A stretch of DNA of 64,000 nucleotides. It comes from Ancylobacter dichloromethanicus. Its GTDB lineage: Bacteria; Pseudomonadota; Alphaproteobacteria; Rhizobiales; Xanthobacteraceae. This document shows positions 26,242 to 35,650 of the stretch, piece after piece; the first letter of the stretch is position 1, and every line of letters starts with the position of its first letter. Position numbers and translations under genes: made by a program. The notes under the pieces were generated by a model that made no database searches, had not been told where the DNA came from, and was given only the letters and a program-made list of their open reading frames with translations. The stretch covers positions 1 through 64,000 of the forward strand of contig NZ_JAHBGC010000010.1 of assembly GCF_018390645.1 (NCBI RefSeq), given 5' to 3'.

Positions 26242-27308
26242 GGCCGTGCTCCCGGCAGGACGATACAATCGGCGACGCGGAAGCCAAGGATCACGGCCGA
26301 GCCGGGGGCGGGCAATTCGCGGCCGATATTCTTCTCCAGCGACTGCACCAGCGTGCCGTCGGTCAGGCGCGACCAGATCCGCAGATCGGCGCCGATCGGG
26401 TCATGCCGCTCGACCACGGCGGCGAGGCGCGTGTCGACGCCGGTCTCATCGTCCACCAGCGCGAGGCGCTCGGGACGGATGCAGAGTGTCACCGGTCCAT
26501 CCGCCACGGCGCCCGGCGCGACGCCGATGCTACCGAGCGCGGTCTCGACCGCTCCCGCGCCGACGCCCCGGCGGGCGAGGGTGCCGCCGATCCAGTTGGC
26601 ATGGCCGATGAAATCGGCGGCGAACAGCGTCTTCGGGTGCTGATAAAGGTCGTGCGGGGCATCGATCTGCTCGATGCGGCCCCTGTTCATCAGGACGATG
26701 CGGTCGGCAAGGCCCATCGCCTCCTCCTGGTCGTGGGTCACGATGATGGAGGTGCAGTCGAAGGTCGACAGGATGGTGCGGATCTCGCGCCGCAATTGCA
26801 GGCGCAGCCTGGCGTCGAGATTGGACAGCGGCTCGTCGAGCAGCATGATGTCCGGCCGTGTCACCAGCGCGCGGGCGAGCGCGACGCGCTGCTGCTGGCC
26901 GCCGGAAAGCTGGCTCGGCCGACGCTCCGCGATGCCGGGCAACTGCACCTGGCCCAGCACTTCGCCGATGCGCCGGCCAATCTCGGCGCGGGGCACGCCA
27001 CGATTCTTCATGCCGAAGGCGATGTTCTGCGCCACGCTCATATGCGGGAACAGCGCGTAGTCCTGGAACACCAGCCCGACATTGCGATCATAGGGCTGGC
27101 GCAGCGCCATGTCGGCGTCGCCGATGAAGATGCGCCCCTCATCGGCCCACTCGAAACCGGCGATCATGCGCAAGGTCGTGGTCTTGCCGCAGCCGCTGGG
27201 GCCGAGCAGGGCGACGATCTCGCCGCGTCCCACCTCGAACGAGACGTTGTCGACCGCCGCCGCGCCGCCGAAGCGCTTGGTGATGTTCTGGAGTTCGAGG
27301 ACCGCCAT
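26238..27308 (-). CDS. ABC importer ATPase (PotA/FbpC type)
   Basis: 356 residues. Walker A GPSGCGKTT, signature LSGGQQQR, Walker B IMLLDEPLSNLD and H-loop THDQEEAM are all present. A C-terminal TOBE-like regulatory domain (about 275-356) is as in PotA and FbpC. It energises the two permeases upstream, which start 2 bases and about 840 bases away in the same operon. The binding protein at 29046 supplies substrate specificity. Confidence 0.92.
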   Translation of the reverse strand: MAVLELQNITKRFGGAAAVDNVSFEVGRGEIVALLGPSGCGKTTTLRMIAGFEWADEGRIFIGDADMALRQPYDRNVGLVFQDYALFPHMSVAQNIAFGMKNRGVPRAEIGRRIGEVLGQVQLPGIAERRPSQLSGGQQQRVALARALVTRPDIMLLDEPLSNLDARLRLQLRREIRTILSTFDCTSIIVTHDQEEAMGLADRIVLMNRGRIEQIDAPHDLYQHPKTLFAADFIGHANWIGGTLARRGVGAGAVETALGSIGVAPGAVADGPVTLCIRPERLALVDDETGVDTRLAAVVERHDPIGADLRIWSRLTDGTLVQSLEKNIGRELPAPGSAVILGFRVADCIVLPGARP

Positions 27309-27310
27309 GC

Positions 27311-28150
27311 TCAACGCCCGTAAACGCCGCGTCCGACCACCGCGTCGAGCCCCGCCAGGCGGTCGAGGAGCACGATCAGCAGGACGGTCGCGACGATGAA
27401 GATGACCGACAGCGCCGCGATCGTCAGATCGAGATTGGCTCGCATCTGCGCGAGGATCGCCACCGGAAGGGTGAAGGTGAAAGCGTCGGTGAGGAACAGG
27501 CTGACGCCGACATCGTCGAAGGAGGTCACGAAGCCGAACACCGCGCCGGCGAGGATGCCGGTGCGCGCGAGCGGCAGCGTGACCTGCGCCAGCGCCTTCC
27601 ACGGCTTCGCCCCCAGGCTGAGCGCCGCCTCGTAATAGCTCGCCTTGATGCCCACCAGCGACGCCGCCGTGGTGCGCATCACATAGGGGAAGGTGATGAG
27701 GATGTGGCCCATGATCAGCCGCGTCATGCCGTCGATGATGCCGAGCCGGCTGGCGAAGATCAGCATGCCGAAGCCGAGCACCACATTGGGCACCACCAGC
27801 GGCGAGAGCAGCGCGGCCTGAAGCGCGCCACGGCCGCGGAAGTCCGCGCGGCTCAACCCGATGGCGGCGAAGGTGCCGGCGACGGTGGAAACCAGAGTGG
27901 CAACGGTGGCGACGATCAGGCCGGTGACGAGGCCGTCATGATAATAGCTGTCGGCCATGAAGCTCTCATACCAGCGCAGCGAGAACTGCGTCGGCGGGAA
28001 CGGGCCGATGAAGCCGCGCGCGTCGAACGACAGCACCACCGCGACAATCACCGGGATCACGGAGAAGGCGATGAACAGCGTGATCAGCGAGAGATAGGCG
28101 GTCTCGAAAACGGCGTCGGCGAGGCGCTTGGTAAGGGAGAGGCCGTTCAT
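27311..28150 (-). CDS. ABC importer permease (PotC type)
   Basis: 279 residues with six membrane helices. The EAA loop YYEAALSLGAKPWKALAQVTLP (about 180-200), seen in part as EAALSLGAKPW, contacts the ATPase. The N-terminal helix begins at about 20. It overlaps the companion permease by ATGA and precedes the ATPase by 2 bases. Confidence 0.9.
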   Translation of the reverse strand: MNGLSLTKRLADAVFETAYLSLITLFIAFSVIPVIVAVVLSFDARGFIGPFPPTQFSLRWYESFMADSYYHDGLVTGLIVATVATLVSTVAGTFAAIGLSRADFRGRGALQAALLSPLVVPNVVLGFGMLIFASRLGIIDGMTRLIMGHILITFPYVMRTTAASLVGIKASYYEAALSLGAKPWKALAQVTLPLARTGILAGAVFGFVTSFDDVGVSLFLTDAFTFTLPVAILAQMRANLDLTIAALSVIFIVATVLLIVLLDRLAGLDAVVGRGVYGR

Positions 28151-29004
28151 TTGCCGGCCTCCTGCCACTGGCTGCGCACCAGGTGCAGCAGGCCGTAGAA
28201 CAGCGCCACCGACACCACCATCATCACGATCGAGAGCGCCGCGCCGCTGGGGAAGTTGGCGACCTCGGAAAAGCGGAAATAGATCAGGTTCGAGACGAAC
28301 AGGATGAAGCCGCGTCCGACCAGCATCGGCACTACGAGATTGCTGATGCAGAACGCATAGGCGATGATTCCGGCGGAGAGGATGCCCGGCAGGCTCATCG
28401 CCACGGTGACCTGGAAGAAGGTCTTCCAGCGCGGCGCGCCGAGCGACATCGCCGCTTCTTCCAGGCGCGGATTGATGTTCTGCAACGTGCCGAGGAGCGT
28501 AAGGGCGACAAGCGGCAGCGTCGTGTTCATCAGGCCGAGGACGACCATCAGCTCCGCCCCGTCCGGGCTGCTCGAGGCGATGCCGAACAGTCGGCTGAAG
28601 CCGGAGAGCGGGCCGTGCGGGCCGAAGGTCATGGCGATGGCGTAGACCCGTACGATCAGGCTGAGGAACAGCGTTCCCACCAGCCCGCCGATCAGCAGGC
28701 GGCGCGTGGCGGGCGCGGCGCGGCGCACGATGAAATGCGCCATGGGAAAGCCGAGCACCAGCGCGAAGGCCGAGCTGATCAGCCCGACGCGGAACGTGTC
28801 GAGGAAATAGCGCACATATTCGGGCGCGGCGATCGCGGCGTAGTTGTCGAAGGTGAGCGCCTCGGCATCGTTGCCGCCGATGCGCCCGCCGACGAACGGC
28901 TTGAGGCTCTCATGCCCCAGCGCGAGGAGCGGGCCGAGCAGCAGCGGCGCCATGATGATGAGCGCCGGCCACAGCAGGGCCGCTGTCAGTCCCGGCCGTC
29001 TCAT
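28147..29004 (-). CDS. ABC importer permease (PotB type)
   Basis: 285 residues with six membrane helices and the EAA loop EEAAMSLGAPRW. The periplasmic loop after helix 1 (KPFVGGRIGGNDAEALTFDN) is long, as in PotB. The start at 29004 has GAGGTG 5 bases upstream and gives a normal N-terminus; longer frames are shadow. It follows the binding-protein gene by 41 bases. Confidence 0.9.
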   Translation of the reverse strand: MRRPGLTAALLWPALIIMAPLLLGPLLALGHESLKPFVGGRIGGNDAEALTFDNYAAIAAPEYVRYFLDTFRVGLISSAFALVLGFPMAHFIVRRAAPATRRLLIGGLVGTLFLSLIVRVYAIAMTFGPHGPLSGFSRLFGIASSSPDGAELMVVLGLMNTTLPLVALTLLGTLQNINPRLEEAAMSLGAPRWKTFFQVTVAMSLPGILSAGIIAYAFCISNLVVPMLVGRGFILFVSNLIYFRFSEVANFPSGAALSIVMMVVSVALFYGLLHLVRSQWQEAGK

Positions 29005-29045
29005 CGCCGCACCTCGCCCCATCGCGCCCGCATGCTCACCCGCGG

Positions 29046-30140
29046 TCAGCCGCGCCGCACCAATGGCACGATCTCGCGTTCCCAGCGCGCATTCCACTCG
29101 TTCATCACCGAGCCGAGATAGGCGAAGTCGGCGAAGTAGGCGTATTTCGCCAGTTCGTCGGGCTTGTAGTACCAGTCCACCAGCATCGGGTTGGTCTTGG
29201 CGGAGGGCTGGGTCGGGCCGGAGCCGAGATTCATGTTGTAGAGCTCGTTCATCTTCGGCTCGGCGAAGAAGTTGGCGAATTCGAAGGCGGCCTTCTCGGG
29301 CGAGCCCTTCAGGACGCAGAAGCCCTCATTGTAGAGGAAGCCCTTATTGTCCGGCATGCGGTTCTTCAGCTTGACCGGGAAGTTCTTGGCGGTGGCGAAC
29401 CAGCCGCCATTGTTCCAGAAGCCAACCGAGTATTCGCCCGAAGCCATGGCGTTGATGTATTCGGAATTGTTGGTGGCGATCATGCCGATCTGGCCCTTGG
29501 CGGCCAGTTCCTTCACCAGATCCCAGCCCGGCTCGACATCCTTTTCGTTGCCGCCGCGCTGGATGGCGCAGCTGACGATGAACAGCCCGGTCAGGCCGAT
29601 CGGGTAAGGGACGCAGAGCTTGCCCTTGAATTCGGGGCGCAGCAGGTCATCGACCGAATCGAAGCCGCCGGGCAGCAGGTCCTCGCGATAGCCCCAGAAA
29701 GCGCCCGCCGTCGACAACGGCACGGACATCTTCTGCCCCTTGTCGTTCTTCTGGATGAACTGATCGGGGATGGTGGCAAGGTTGGTGACGATGCTCTCGT
29801 CGATCGGCAGCAGCCAGTCTTCCCGGATCATGGCGCGGAACACCGGGTCCCACACCGAGAGCACGTTGTACTGGGTATTCGGCCAGACCGCCTTGATCTT
29901 TGCGACCACTGCCGCGGCGCCACCCGAATGCAGCTCCCAGGCGATCTGGGTCGGGTTGGTCTTGTTGAAGTCGGCGGTGATCTGCTTGGAGACCTCGATC
30001 CAGTTCGCGCCCCACTGCACCACGAGCAGGCGCTGGGCGGCGCGGGCGGGCGTGATGAGGCCGCCGGTGAGCGTGCCGGCGGCGGCAAGGCCGGAGCCGG
30101 CCAAGGCGATCTGGTTGAAAGCTCTGCGGGTCATCGACAT
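29046..30140 (-). CDS. Pot-type periplasmic binding protein, Tat-exported
   Basis: 364 residues. A twin-arginine signal (MTRRAFNQIALAGSG) ends near ARAAQ at about 35. The mature part resembles spermidine/putrescine-type binding proteins (LSVWDPVFRAM, then WLLPIDESIV, then VGFWNNGGWFATAKN) and carries no lipid anchor. It captures the substrate for the permeases and ATPase that follow in the operon. The substrate is unknown; the enzymes downstream point to an amidated or heterocyclic nitrogen compound. The start has GGAG 8-9 bases upstream. A candidate operator lies 50 bases before it. Confidence 0.9.
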   Translation of the reverse strand: MSMTRRAFNQIALAGSGLAAAGTLTGGLITPARAAQRLLVVQWGANWIEVSKQITADFNKTNPTQIAWELHSGGAAAVVAKIKAVWPNTQYNVLSVWDPVFRAMIREDWLLPIDESIVTNLATIPDQFIQKNDKGQKMSVPLSTAGAFWGYREDLLPGGFDSVDDLLRPEFKGKLCVPYPIGLTGLFIVSCAIQRGGNEKDVEPGWDLVKELAAKGQIGMIATNNSEYINAMASGEYSVGFWNNGGWFATAKNFPVKLKNRMPDNKGFLYNEGFCVLKGSPEKAAFEFANFFAEPKMNELYNMNLGSGPTQPSAKTNPMLVDWYYKPDELAKYAYFADFAYLGSVMNEWNARWEREIVPLVRRG

Positions 30141-30190
30141 TTGGCGGCTCCGGTGCGTGGGCGCGACAAGGGCGAGAGGGAAATTACAAT

Positions 30191-30204
30191 TAAGTACTTA
30201 CTTA
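30191..30204. promoter_or_regulatory. Candidate GntR operator upstream of the Pot-type operon
   Basis: TAAGT-ACTT-ACTTA. The same arms with the same 4-base spacing occur at 32040-32053 before the divergent Dpp-type operon. It lies just upstream of TGTAAT (a likely -10 on the minus strand), so bound protein would block RNA polymerase. Confidence 0.6.
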
Positions 30205-30367
30205 GTTTGGAGTGAGCGCCAGAGGCCGTAAAGCTGATTGATTGGCCACGGCGTTCTAGCTCAACATATTGTTTTCATATGATTTTATGAGAATGGAGGC
30301 GGCGTTGCATGCCGCTTGGGCAGGCGGTGCCTAAAATCCCATCCGCGCCGCATTGGTGCCGCCGCGT

Positions 30368-31039
30368 TCAGGCGTTCTCGCCCTTGAGCGCGCGCCTGAC
30401 CGCCTCGCCGGTGAGGCGGTTGTGCTCCTCCAGCCGCTCGGCGAGATCAAGGCGGGCGCGGGCGCGGAAGGCGACCATGATGCCCTCGTGCTCCCCGAAG
30501 GACTCAAGCACACGCTGCGGGTTCTCGTTGACGACAAAGCGCAGCCGCAGCACCCGCTTCTGCAGATTGTCATAGGTCTGGAGCAGGACGGGATTGTGTG
30601 TGGCGGCGGCGAGCGCGCGATGAAATTCCTGGTTCAGCGCCGTGTAGGCCGCGGGATCGGGATGAAGAGCCAGCTCGCCATGCGCCTGCTCGATCCGCGC
30701 GACGTCCTCGCCCGTCGCCCGCACGGCGGCGAGGCGGCCGATCATGTGCTCGATCGCGCCCTTCATCTCGAACAGGTGCGCCACTTCGACAGGGTCGATC
30801 GGGGCGACGATGGAGCCGCGATTGGGCCGCAGCTCGACGAAGCCCTCGGCGGCGAGCACCTTCAGCGCCTCGCGCAGCGGCGTGCGCGAAATGCCGAAGC
30901 GCAGGCAGAGCAGCGCCTCCGGGATGCGCGCGCCATCGGCCAGTTCGCCATTGAGCAGCACGCCGCGCAGCTTGTTGACGATCTGCTCGTGCAGCGTGCC
31001 CGCCTCCTCCTGCGCCAGCGCGGTCGTCGAGCCCGCCAT
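30368..31039 (-). CDS. GntR-family regulator, FadR (FCD) subfamily
   Basis: 223 residues. The winged helix at about 17-75 includes ALLCLRFGISRTPLREALKVL and the wing PNRGSIVAP. The FCD ligand domain (about 90-215) has the metal-binding His in NQEFHRALAAATHN and further His residues. These regulators bind small carboxylates with Zn or Ni. It lies between the racemase-like enzyme (5 bases away) and the Pot-type operon. It is the best candidate for binding the two TAAGT-N4-ACTTA sites and so controlling both importer operons. Confidence 0.9.
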   Translation of the reverse strand: MAGSTTALAQEEAGTLHEQIVNKLRGVLLNGELADGARIPEALLCLRFGISRTPLREALKVLAAEGFVELRPNRGSIVAPIDPVEVAHLFEMKGAIEHMIGRLAAVRATGEDVARIEQAHGELALHPDPAAYTALNQEFHRALAAATHNPVLLQTYDNLQKRVLRLRFVVNENPQRVLESFGEHEGIMVAFRARARLDLAERLEEHNRLTGEAVRRALKGENA

Positions 31040-31044
31040 CGAGC

Positions 31045-31818
31045 CTACTCCGCCGGAAGCTTCAGGCCCGCCTCGGACGGGGCGGTGAAGATCGAGCCGA
31101 ACGACGCGAGAGCTGCGGTGGAGACATCAAGCGCGCGCAGGCAGCCCCATAGAGTGGTGCTGACGGAATCGAAGACCGGAATGCCCAGCCGGCGCTCCAC
31201 CTCCGCGCCGACCAGGGCGCCGCGCATGTTGGTGCAGACGATGGCGATGGCATCCGGCGCCGCTTGCGCGACCTGCGTACACATCGCGCCGATCCGTTCT
31301 TCGGGAATCTCGGCGAAGGAGAAATTGTCGGACATGCCGCAATGGGCGCCCGCGACCACCTCGACGCCGATGGAAGCATAATTGGCGGCGATGCGATTGC
31401 CGACATCGTCCGTATAGGGGGTGACGACGCCGAGCCGCTTAACGCCCCGCTCAAGGATCAGGCGGTTGAGGCCGAGAATGGAGCTCGTGGCCTGCACGCC
31501 GGTGCGGGCGTGGATCGCCGCGCACAGGCGCTCGTCAGTGTCGAAGCCGAGCCAACTCGCCGAGGTGCCGTTCCAGGCGATGACATCGGTGCGCGCATCC
31601 GCCAGCAGTTCAGCCGCGGCGAGGATGGGTTCCTGGCGGAACTGTTCCGAGGCGCTGTCGTCGAGCGCGATCCGCGTCACCCGGAAGCGGCCGAAATGCG
31701 CCGAGACCGCCGGGAACAGCGGTTCCAGCATCCGCGCCGTGTAGGGCTCCAGCACGGTGTTCGACGAAGGCGTCAGCATGCCGATCAACTGGCGTGGGAA
31801 GGGGACGATTTTTTGCAT
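31045..31818 (-). CDS. Asp/Glu racemase-superfamily enzyme, arylmalonate-decarboxylase-like
   Basis: 257 residues. It begins with the family signature LTPSSNTVLEP (14-25). The superfamily normally has two catalytic Cys. Here the C-terminal one is present (C195, VCTNMRGA) but the N-terminal site reads NGTSAS with Gly84 in place of Cys. That Gly-Thr-Ser arrangement with one Cys is as in arylmalonate decarboxylase; maleate isomerase keeps both Cys. It may decarboxylate or isomerise a dicarboxylate. It forms a short operon with the GntR gene. The ribosome site is weak. Confidence 0.85.
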   Translation of the reverse strand: MQKIVPFPRQLIGMLTPSSNTVLEPYTARMLEPLFPAVSAHFGRFRVTRIALDDSASEQFRQEPILAAAELLADARTDVIAWNGTSASWLGFDTDERLCAAIHARTGVQATSSILGLNRLILERGVKRLGVVTPYTDDVGNRIAANYASIGVEVVAGAHCGMSDNFSFAEIPEERIGAMCTQVAQAAPDAIAIVCTNMRGALVGAEVERRLGIPVFDSVSTTLWGCLRALDVSTAALASFGSIFTAPSEAGLKLPAE

Positions 31819-32039
31819 TCAAAAATGATCCGACTGACGCTGTATCGAGTCTCGGGTTGCGGGGCTGACTTGATGTTCGCCTCGCCGCTCTCATCTCGTC
31901 TTGCCCCGGCCGTCGGTTTTCGTCAATCCGGATAGACGGTTTGAAATGAAGGGTTCTGCATAGATATCGTGCAGCAGATGGCGCGGCACGCGGCATCGCG
32001 ACGGCCCTGTGCCCTGCGCAATGCCTACTATTTGATATT

Positions 32040-32053
32040 TAAGTGAACACTTA
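32040..32053. promoter_or_regulatory. Candidate GntR operator upstream of the Dpp-type operon
   Basis: TAAGT-GAAC-ACTTA, a 14-base dyad identical in arms and spacing to the site at 30191-30204. It directly abuts the probable -35 of the promoter that follows. Confidence 0.62.
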
Positions 32054-32054
32054 G

Positions 32055-32082
32055 TTGTTGCAGACTTCTTTCACGATAATGA
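32055..32082 (+). promoter_or_regulatory. Possible promoter of the Dpp-type operon
   Basis: TTGTTG (32055-32060), 16 bases, TAATGA (32077-32082), about 30 bases before the binding-protein start. Spacing is acceptable and the -10 is imperfect. Confidence 0.4.
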
Positions 32083-32112
32083 ATTCAAAAATGACCTTCC
32101 AGGAGCTGTGAC

Positions 32113-33714
32113 ATGCGCTTGCCCGTTCTGCTGACCACCGCGCTATCCGCTGCCTTCCTCGTCGCGTCGCCGGTCCTGCTGCCGACATCGGCCGTGGCGC
32201 AGGAGGGCAAGACCTTCCGCTATGCCTACCGGGTCGATCCGGCCTCGCTCGATCCGCATGCGCTGGCCGAGACCTTCACGCTTTCCTGGCTGGGGCAGAT
32301 CTATGAGCCCCTGGTCGGGCGCGGCAAGAACCTCGAACTGGTGCCGGCGCTCGCCACCAAATGGGAGCAGCCGGAACCGGATGTGTGGCGCTTCCATCTG
32401 CGCGAGGGGGTCAAATTCGCCGACGGCACGCCGCTCACCGCCGACGACGTCATCTTCTCGCTGCAACGGGTGAAGAAGGACGGCTCGGACATGGCCTATA
32501 CCGTGGCCTCGGTGACCGACATCAAGAAGGTGGACGATCACACGGTCGACCTGGTGATGGCCAAGCCGAACCCGATCCTGCCAGTGCAGATCACCTCCAC
32601 CTACATCATGAGCAAGGACTGGGCGGAGAAGAACGGCGCCACCGCGCCGGCTAGCGTGAAGGCCAAGGTCGAGAACTTCGCCTCCACCAACGCCAATGGC
32701 ACCGGCCCGTTCATGATCGCGTCGCGGCAGGCGGGCGTGAAGACCGAACTGGTGCCCAACCCGAACTGGTGGGGCGAGAAGAGCTCGAACGTCTCCAAGG
32801 TCGTGTTCACGCCGATCCAGTCCGACGCCACCCGCGTGGCCGCGCTGCTCTCGGGCGAGGTCGACATGGTCTACCCGGTGCCGCAGCAGGACGTGGCGCG
32901 CATCGAGGGCAACGATGGCACCAAGGTGATCAAGGGCTCCGAGCTGCGCACCATGATGCTCGCCATGGACCAGCACCGCGACGAGCTGCAGAACTCCGAC
33001 GCCAAAGGCAAGAACCCCCTCAAGGACAAGCGTGTCCGTCAGGCAATCTACCAGGCGATCGACATGAACGCGATCCGCGACCGCATCATGGGCGGCACCT
33101 CGCACATCGCCGGCACCATGATCGCGCCGGGAATCAATGGCTATGACCCCAAGCTCGACGATCGCGCCGCGCCCTATGACCCGGAAGCGTCGAAGAAGCT
33201 GCTGGCCGAGGCGGGCTATCCCGACGGCTTCACCTTCACCATGGATTGTTCCAACGACCGCTATGTGAATGACGAGCGCATCTGCCAGGCCATCGTCGGC
33301 ATGCTCGGACGTGTCGGGTTGAAGGTGACGCTGAACGCCCAGACCCGCTCCAAATTCTTCGAGAAGGTGCTCTCCCGCGACACCTCCTTCGCCATGATCG
33401 GCTGGCAGCCGCTGAGCTACGACGCCCACTCCACCCTGCAGGACACGATGAACACGCCGGTGGAGAAGGTCGGCACCTACAATATCGGCAACTACTCCAA
33501 CCCGAAGGTCGACGAACTGACCCGGAAGATCGAGGTCGAGGTCGATCCGGCCAAGCGTAACGCCATGATCTTCGAGGCGATGATGCTGGACAAGGCGGAC
33601 TATGGCCACATCCCGGTGCATCAGGCCGGCCTCGCCTGGGGCGTGCGCAAGGGCGTGAACGTGGTGCAGCGCTCGGATGACAGCCTCGAGCTGAAATGGG
33701 TGAGCGTCGACTGA
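32113..33714 (+). CDS. Dpp/Opp-type periplasmic binding protein
   Basis: 533 residues. A Sec signal peptide (about 1-30, ending AVAQ) precedes a family-5 solute-binding protein with KFADGTPLTADDVIFSLQR, typical of DppA/OppA. The family takes up peptides, nickel, glutathione and also diverse heterocycles. It begins a tight plus-strand operon of seven genes. AGGAG lies 7 bases before the ATG. Confidence 0.93.
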   Translation: MRLPVLLTTALSAAFLVASPVLLPTSAVAQEGKTFRYAYRVDPASLDPHALAETFTLSWLGQIYEPLVGRGKNLELVPALATKWEQPEPDVWRFHLREGVKFADGTPLTADDVIFSLQRVKKDGSDMAYTVASVTDIKKVDDHTVDLVMAKPNPILPVQITSTYIMSKDWAEKNGATAPASVKAKVENFASTNANGTGPFMIASRQAGVKTELVPNPNWWGEKSSNVSKVVFTPIQSDATRVAALLSGEVDMVYPVPQQDVARIEGNDGTKVIKGSELRTMMLAMDQHRDELQNSDAKGKNPLKDKRVRQAIYQAIDMNAIRDRIMGGTSHIAGTMIAPGINGYDPKLDDRAAPYDPEASKKLLAEAGYPDGFTFTMDCSNDRYVNDERICQAIVGMLGRVGLKVTLNAQTRSKFFEKVLSRDTSFAMIGWQPLSYDAHSTLQDTMNTPVEKVGTYNIGNYSNPKVDELTRKIEVEVDPAKRNAMIFEAMMLDKADYGHIPVHQAGLAWGVRKGVNVVQRSDDSLELKWVSVD

Positions 33715-33737
33715 CGCTCCGAAAGGGAGGCCGCGAC

Positions 33738-34721
33738 ATGAGTTTCGTTCTCGGACGGCTCGGGCAGACCGTGCTCGTGCTGCTGGTCGCGGCCTTCGTC
33801 AGCTTCTCGCTGTTCCGCTATGTCGGCGATCCCGTGAACAACATGGTCGGCCAGAGCGCCAGCCTCGCCGACCGCGAGGCGATGCGCGCGGCGCTGGGGC
33901 TGGACGACGCCTTCATCCTCCAGTTCGCCCGCTTTGTCGGCAATGCGCTCACCGGCGATTTCGGCATGTCCTACCGCTTCGGCCAGCCGGTGGCGACGCT
34001 GATCGCCGAGCGTTTCCCGGCGACGCTGGAGCTGGCGCTGATCTCCATGCTCATCGCCACCGGCCTCGGCGTGCCGCTCGGCGTGTGGACCGCGCTCAAC
34101 CGTGACCATTGGCTGTCGCAGGTGCTGCTCGCCGCTTCTCTGATCGGCGTCGCGTTGCCGACCTTCCTTATCGGTATCGCCCTCATCCTGTTCTTCTCGG
34201 TCTGGCTCGGCTGGCTGCCTTCCTTCGGGCGCGGCGAGGTGGTGCGGATCGGGGGCTGGACCACCGGCCTCTTGACCGTCGGCGGGCTGCGCGCGCTTGT
34301 CCTGCCCAGCATCACGCTGGGCGTGTTCCAGCTGGCGCTGATCCTGCGGCTGGCGCGGGCGGAGATGCTGGAGGTGATGCGCGCCGACTTCATCCGCTTC
34401 GCCCGGGCGCGGGGGTTGAAGCCGCGCGCCATCCAGTACCGGCATGCGCTGCGCAACACGCTGGTGCCTGTTGTGACCATGATCGGCCTGCAGTTCGGCA
34501 ACGTCTTCGCCTTCTCGATCATCGTCGAGACGGTGTTCCAGTGGCCCGGGCTGGGGCTGCTGGTGATCCAGGCGATCCAGTTCGCCGACGTGCCGCTGCT
34601 TGCCGCCTATCTCGTGTTGATCGCGCTGTGCTTCGCCGTCATCAACCTCGCGGTGGACCTCGCCTATGTCGCCATCGACCCGAGGGTGCGGTCAGGCGGT
34701 GGCGTCAGGAGGACGGCATGA
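33738..34721 (+). CDS. ABC importer permease (DppB type)
   Basis: 327 residues with six helices. The N-terminus (MSFVLGRLGQTVLVLLVAAF) and the EAA region (EVMRADFIRFARARGLKPRA) are standard for DppB. AGGGAGG lies 7 bases upstream. Its stop overlaps the next ATG. Confidence 0.93.
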   Translation: MSFVLGRLGQTVLVLLVAAFVSFSLFRYVGDPVNNMVGQSASLADREAMRAALGLDDAFILQFARFVGNALTGDFGMSYRFGQPVATLIAERFPATLELALISMLIATGLGVPLGVWTALNRDHWLSQVLLAASLIGVALPTFLIGIALILFFSVWLGWLPSFGRGEVVRIGGWTTGLLTVGGLRALVLPSITLGVFQLALILRLARAEMLEVMRADFIRFARARGLKPRAIQYRHALRNTLVPVVTMIGLQFGNVFAFSIIVETVFQWPGLGLLVIQAIQFADVPLLAAYLVLIALCFAVINLAVDLAYVAIDPRVRSGGGVRRTA

Positions 34722-35650
34722 GCCTCGTCGAGATGGGCCGTACCGTCGGCAGCTGGTGGCAGGGCGATGTTGCCTATCGCTTCCGACGCTCGCCGGTGGC
34801 GATCCTCGCCGCCCTGGTCGGCCTTGCGCTGCTGGTGGCGGCGATGGGCGCGCCGGTGCTGGCGCCCTATGACGCCTTCGACCCCGCCGCCGCCAATGCC
34901 GCCGATGCGCGCCTGCCGCCGGGCGGCGAGGGATTGTTCGGCGATACCTATCTGCTCGGCACCGACCCGCAGGGCCGCGACATGCTCTCGGCCATGCTCT
35001 ACGGGCTGCGCACCTCGCTGGTGGTGGGGCTCGCCAGCGTGGCGGCGGCGGCCATCGCCGGTGTGCTGCTGGGCCTCATGGCCGGCTATTTCGGCGGCGT
35101 GCTCGACGCCTTCATCATGCGGGCGGCGGATGTGCAGCTGAGCTTTCCCGCCATTCTCATCGCCCTGCTGATCGACGGCGTGGCGCGCACCGCCATGCCC
35201 TCGGCGCTCCACGCGGAACTGGCGGTGCCGATCCTGATCGCCGCCATCGCCGCCTCCTTCTGGGTGCAATATGCGCGCACGGTGCGCGGCCTCGTGCTGG
35301 TGGAGCGCAGCCGCGAATATGTGCTGGCGGCGAAAGTGACCGGGGTCAGCACGGCGCGCATCCTGCTCACCCACATCCTGCCCAACGTGCTGGGCCCGGT
35401 GCTGGTGATCGCCACCATCAACCTGGCGCTGGCCATCCTGACCGAATCCACCCTGTCCTTTCTCGGCGTCGGACTGCCCTCGACCCAGCCCTCGCTCGGC
35501 TCGCTGGTGCGCATCGGCAACGAGTTCGTGTTCTCCGGCGACTGGTGGATCAGCGCGCTGCCGGGGCTGCTGCTGGTGCTGCTGTCGCTGTCGGTGAACA
35601 TCTTCGGCGACTGGCTGCGCGACGCGCTCAACCCGAAGCTTGCCTCATGA
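34718..35650 (+). CDS. ABC importer permease (DppC type)
   Basis: 310 residues. It has the DppC N-terminal extension ([18 protein letters not shown]), the [16 protein letters not shown] motif, six helices and an EAA loop with [13 protein letters not shown]. It is coupled on both sides by ATGA overlaps. Confidence 0.93.
   Translation: MSLVEMGRTVGSWWQGDVAYRFRRSPVAILAALVGLALLVAAMGAPVLAPYDAFDPAAANAADARLPPGGEGLFGDTYLLGTDPQGRDMLSAMLYGLRTSLVVGLASVAAAAIAGVLLGLMAGYFGGVLDAFIMRAADVQLSFPAILIALLIDGVARTAMPSALHAELAVPILIAAIAASFWVQYARTVRGLVLVERSREYVLAAKVTGVSTARILLTHILPNVLGPVLVIATINLALAILTESTLSFLGVGLPSTQPSLGSLVRIGNEFVFSGDWWISALPGLLLVLLSLSVNIFGDWLRDALNPKLAS

Noticed and set aside
29041-29054. Small hairpin CGCGG-TCAG-CCGCG at the binding-protein stop
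   Set aside because: Only 5 bp and expected by chance in this GC-rich DNA; no T tract.
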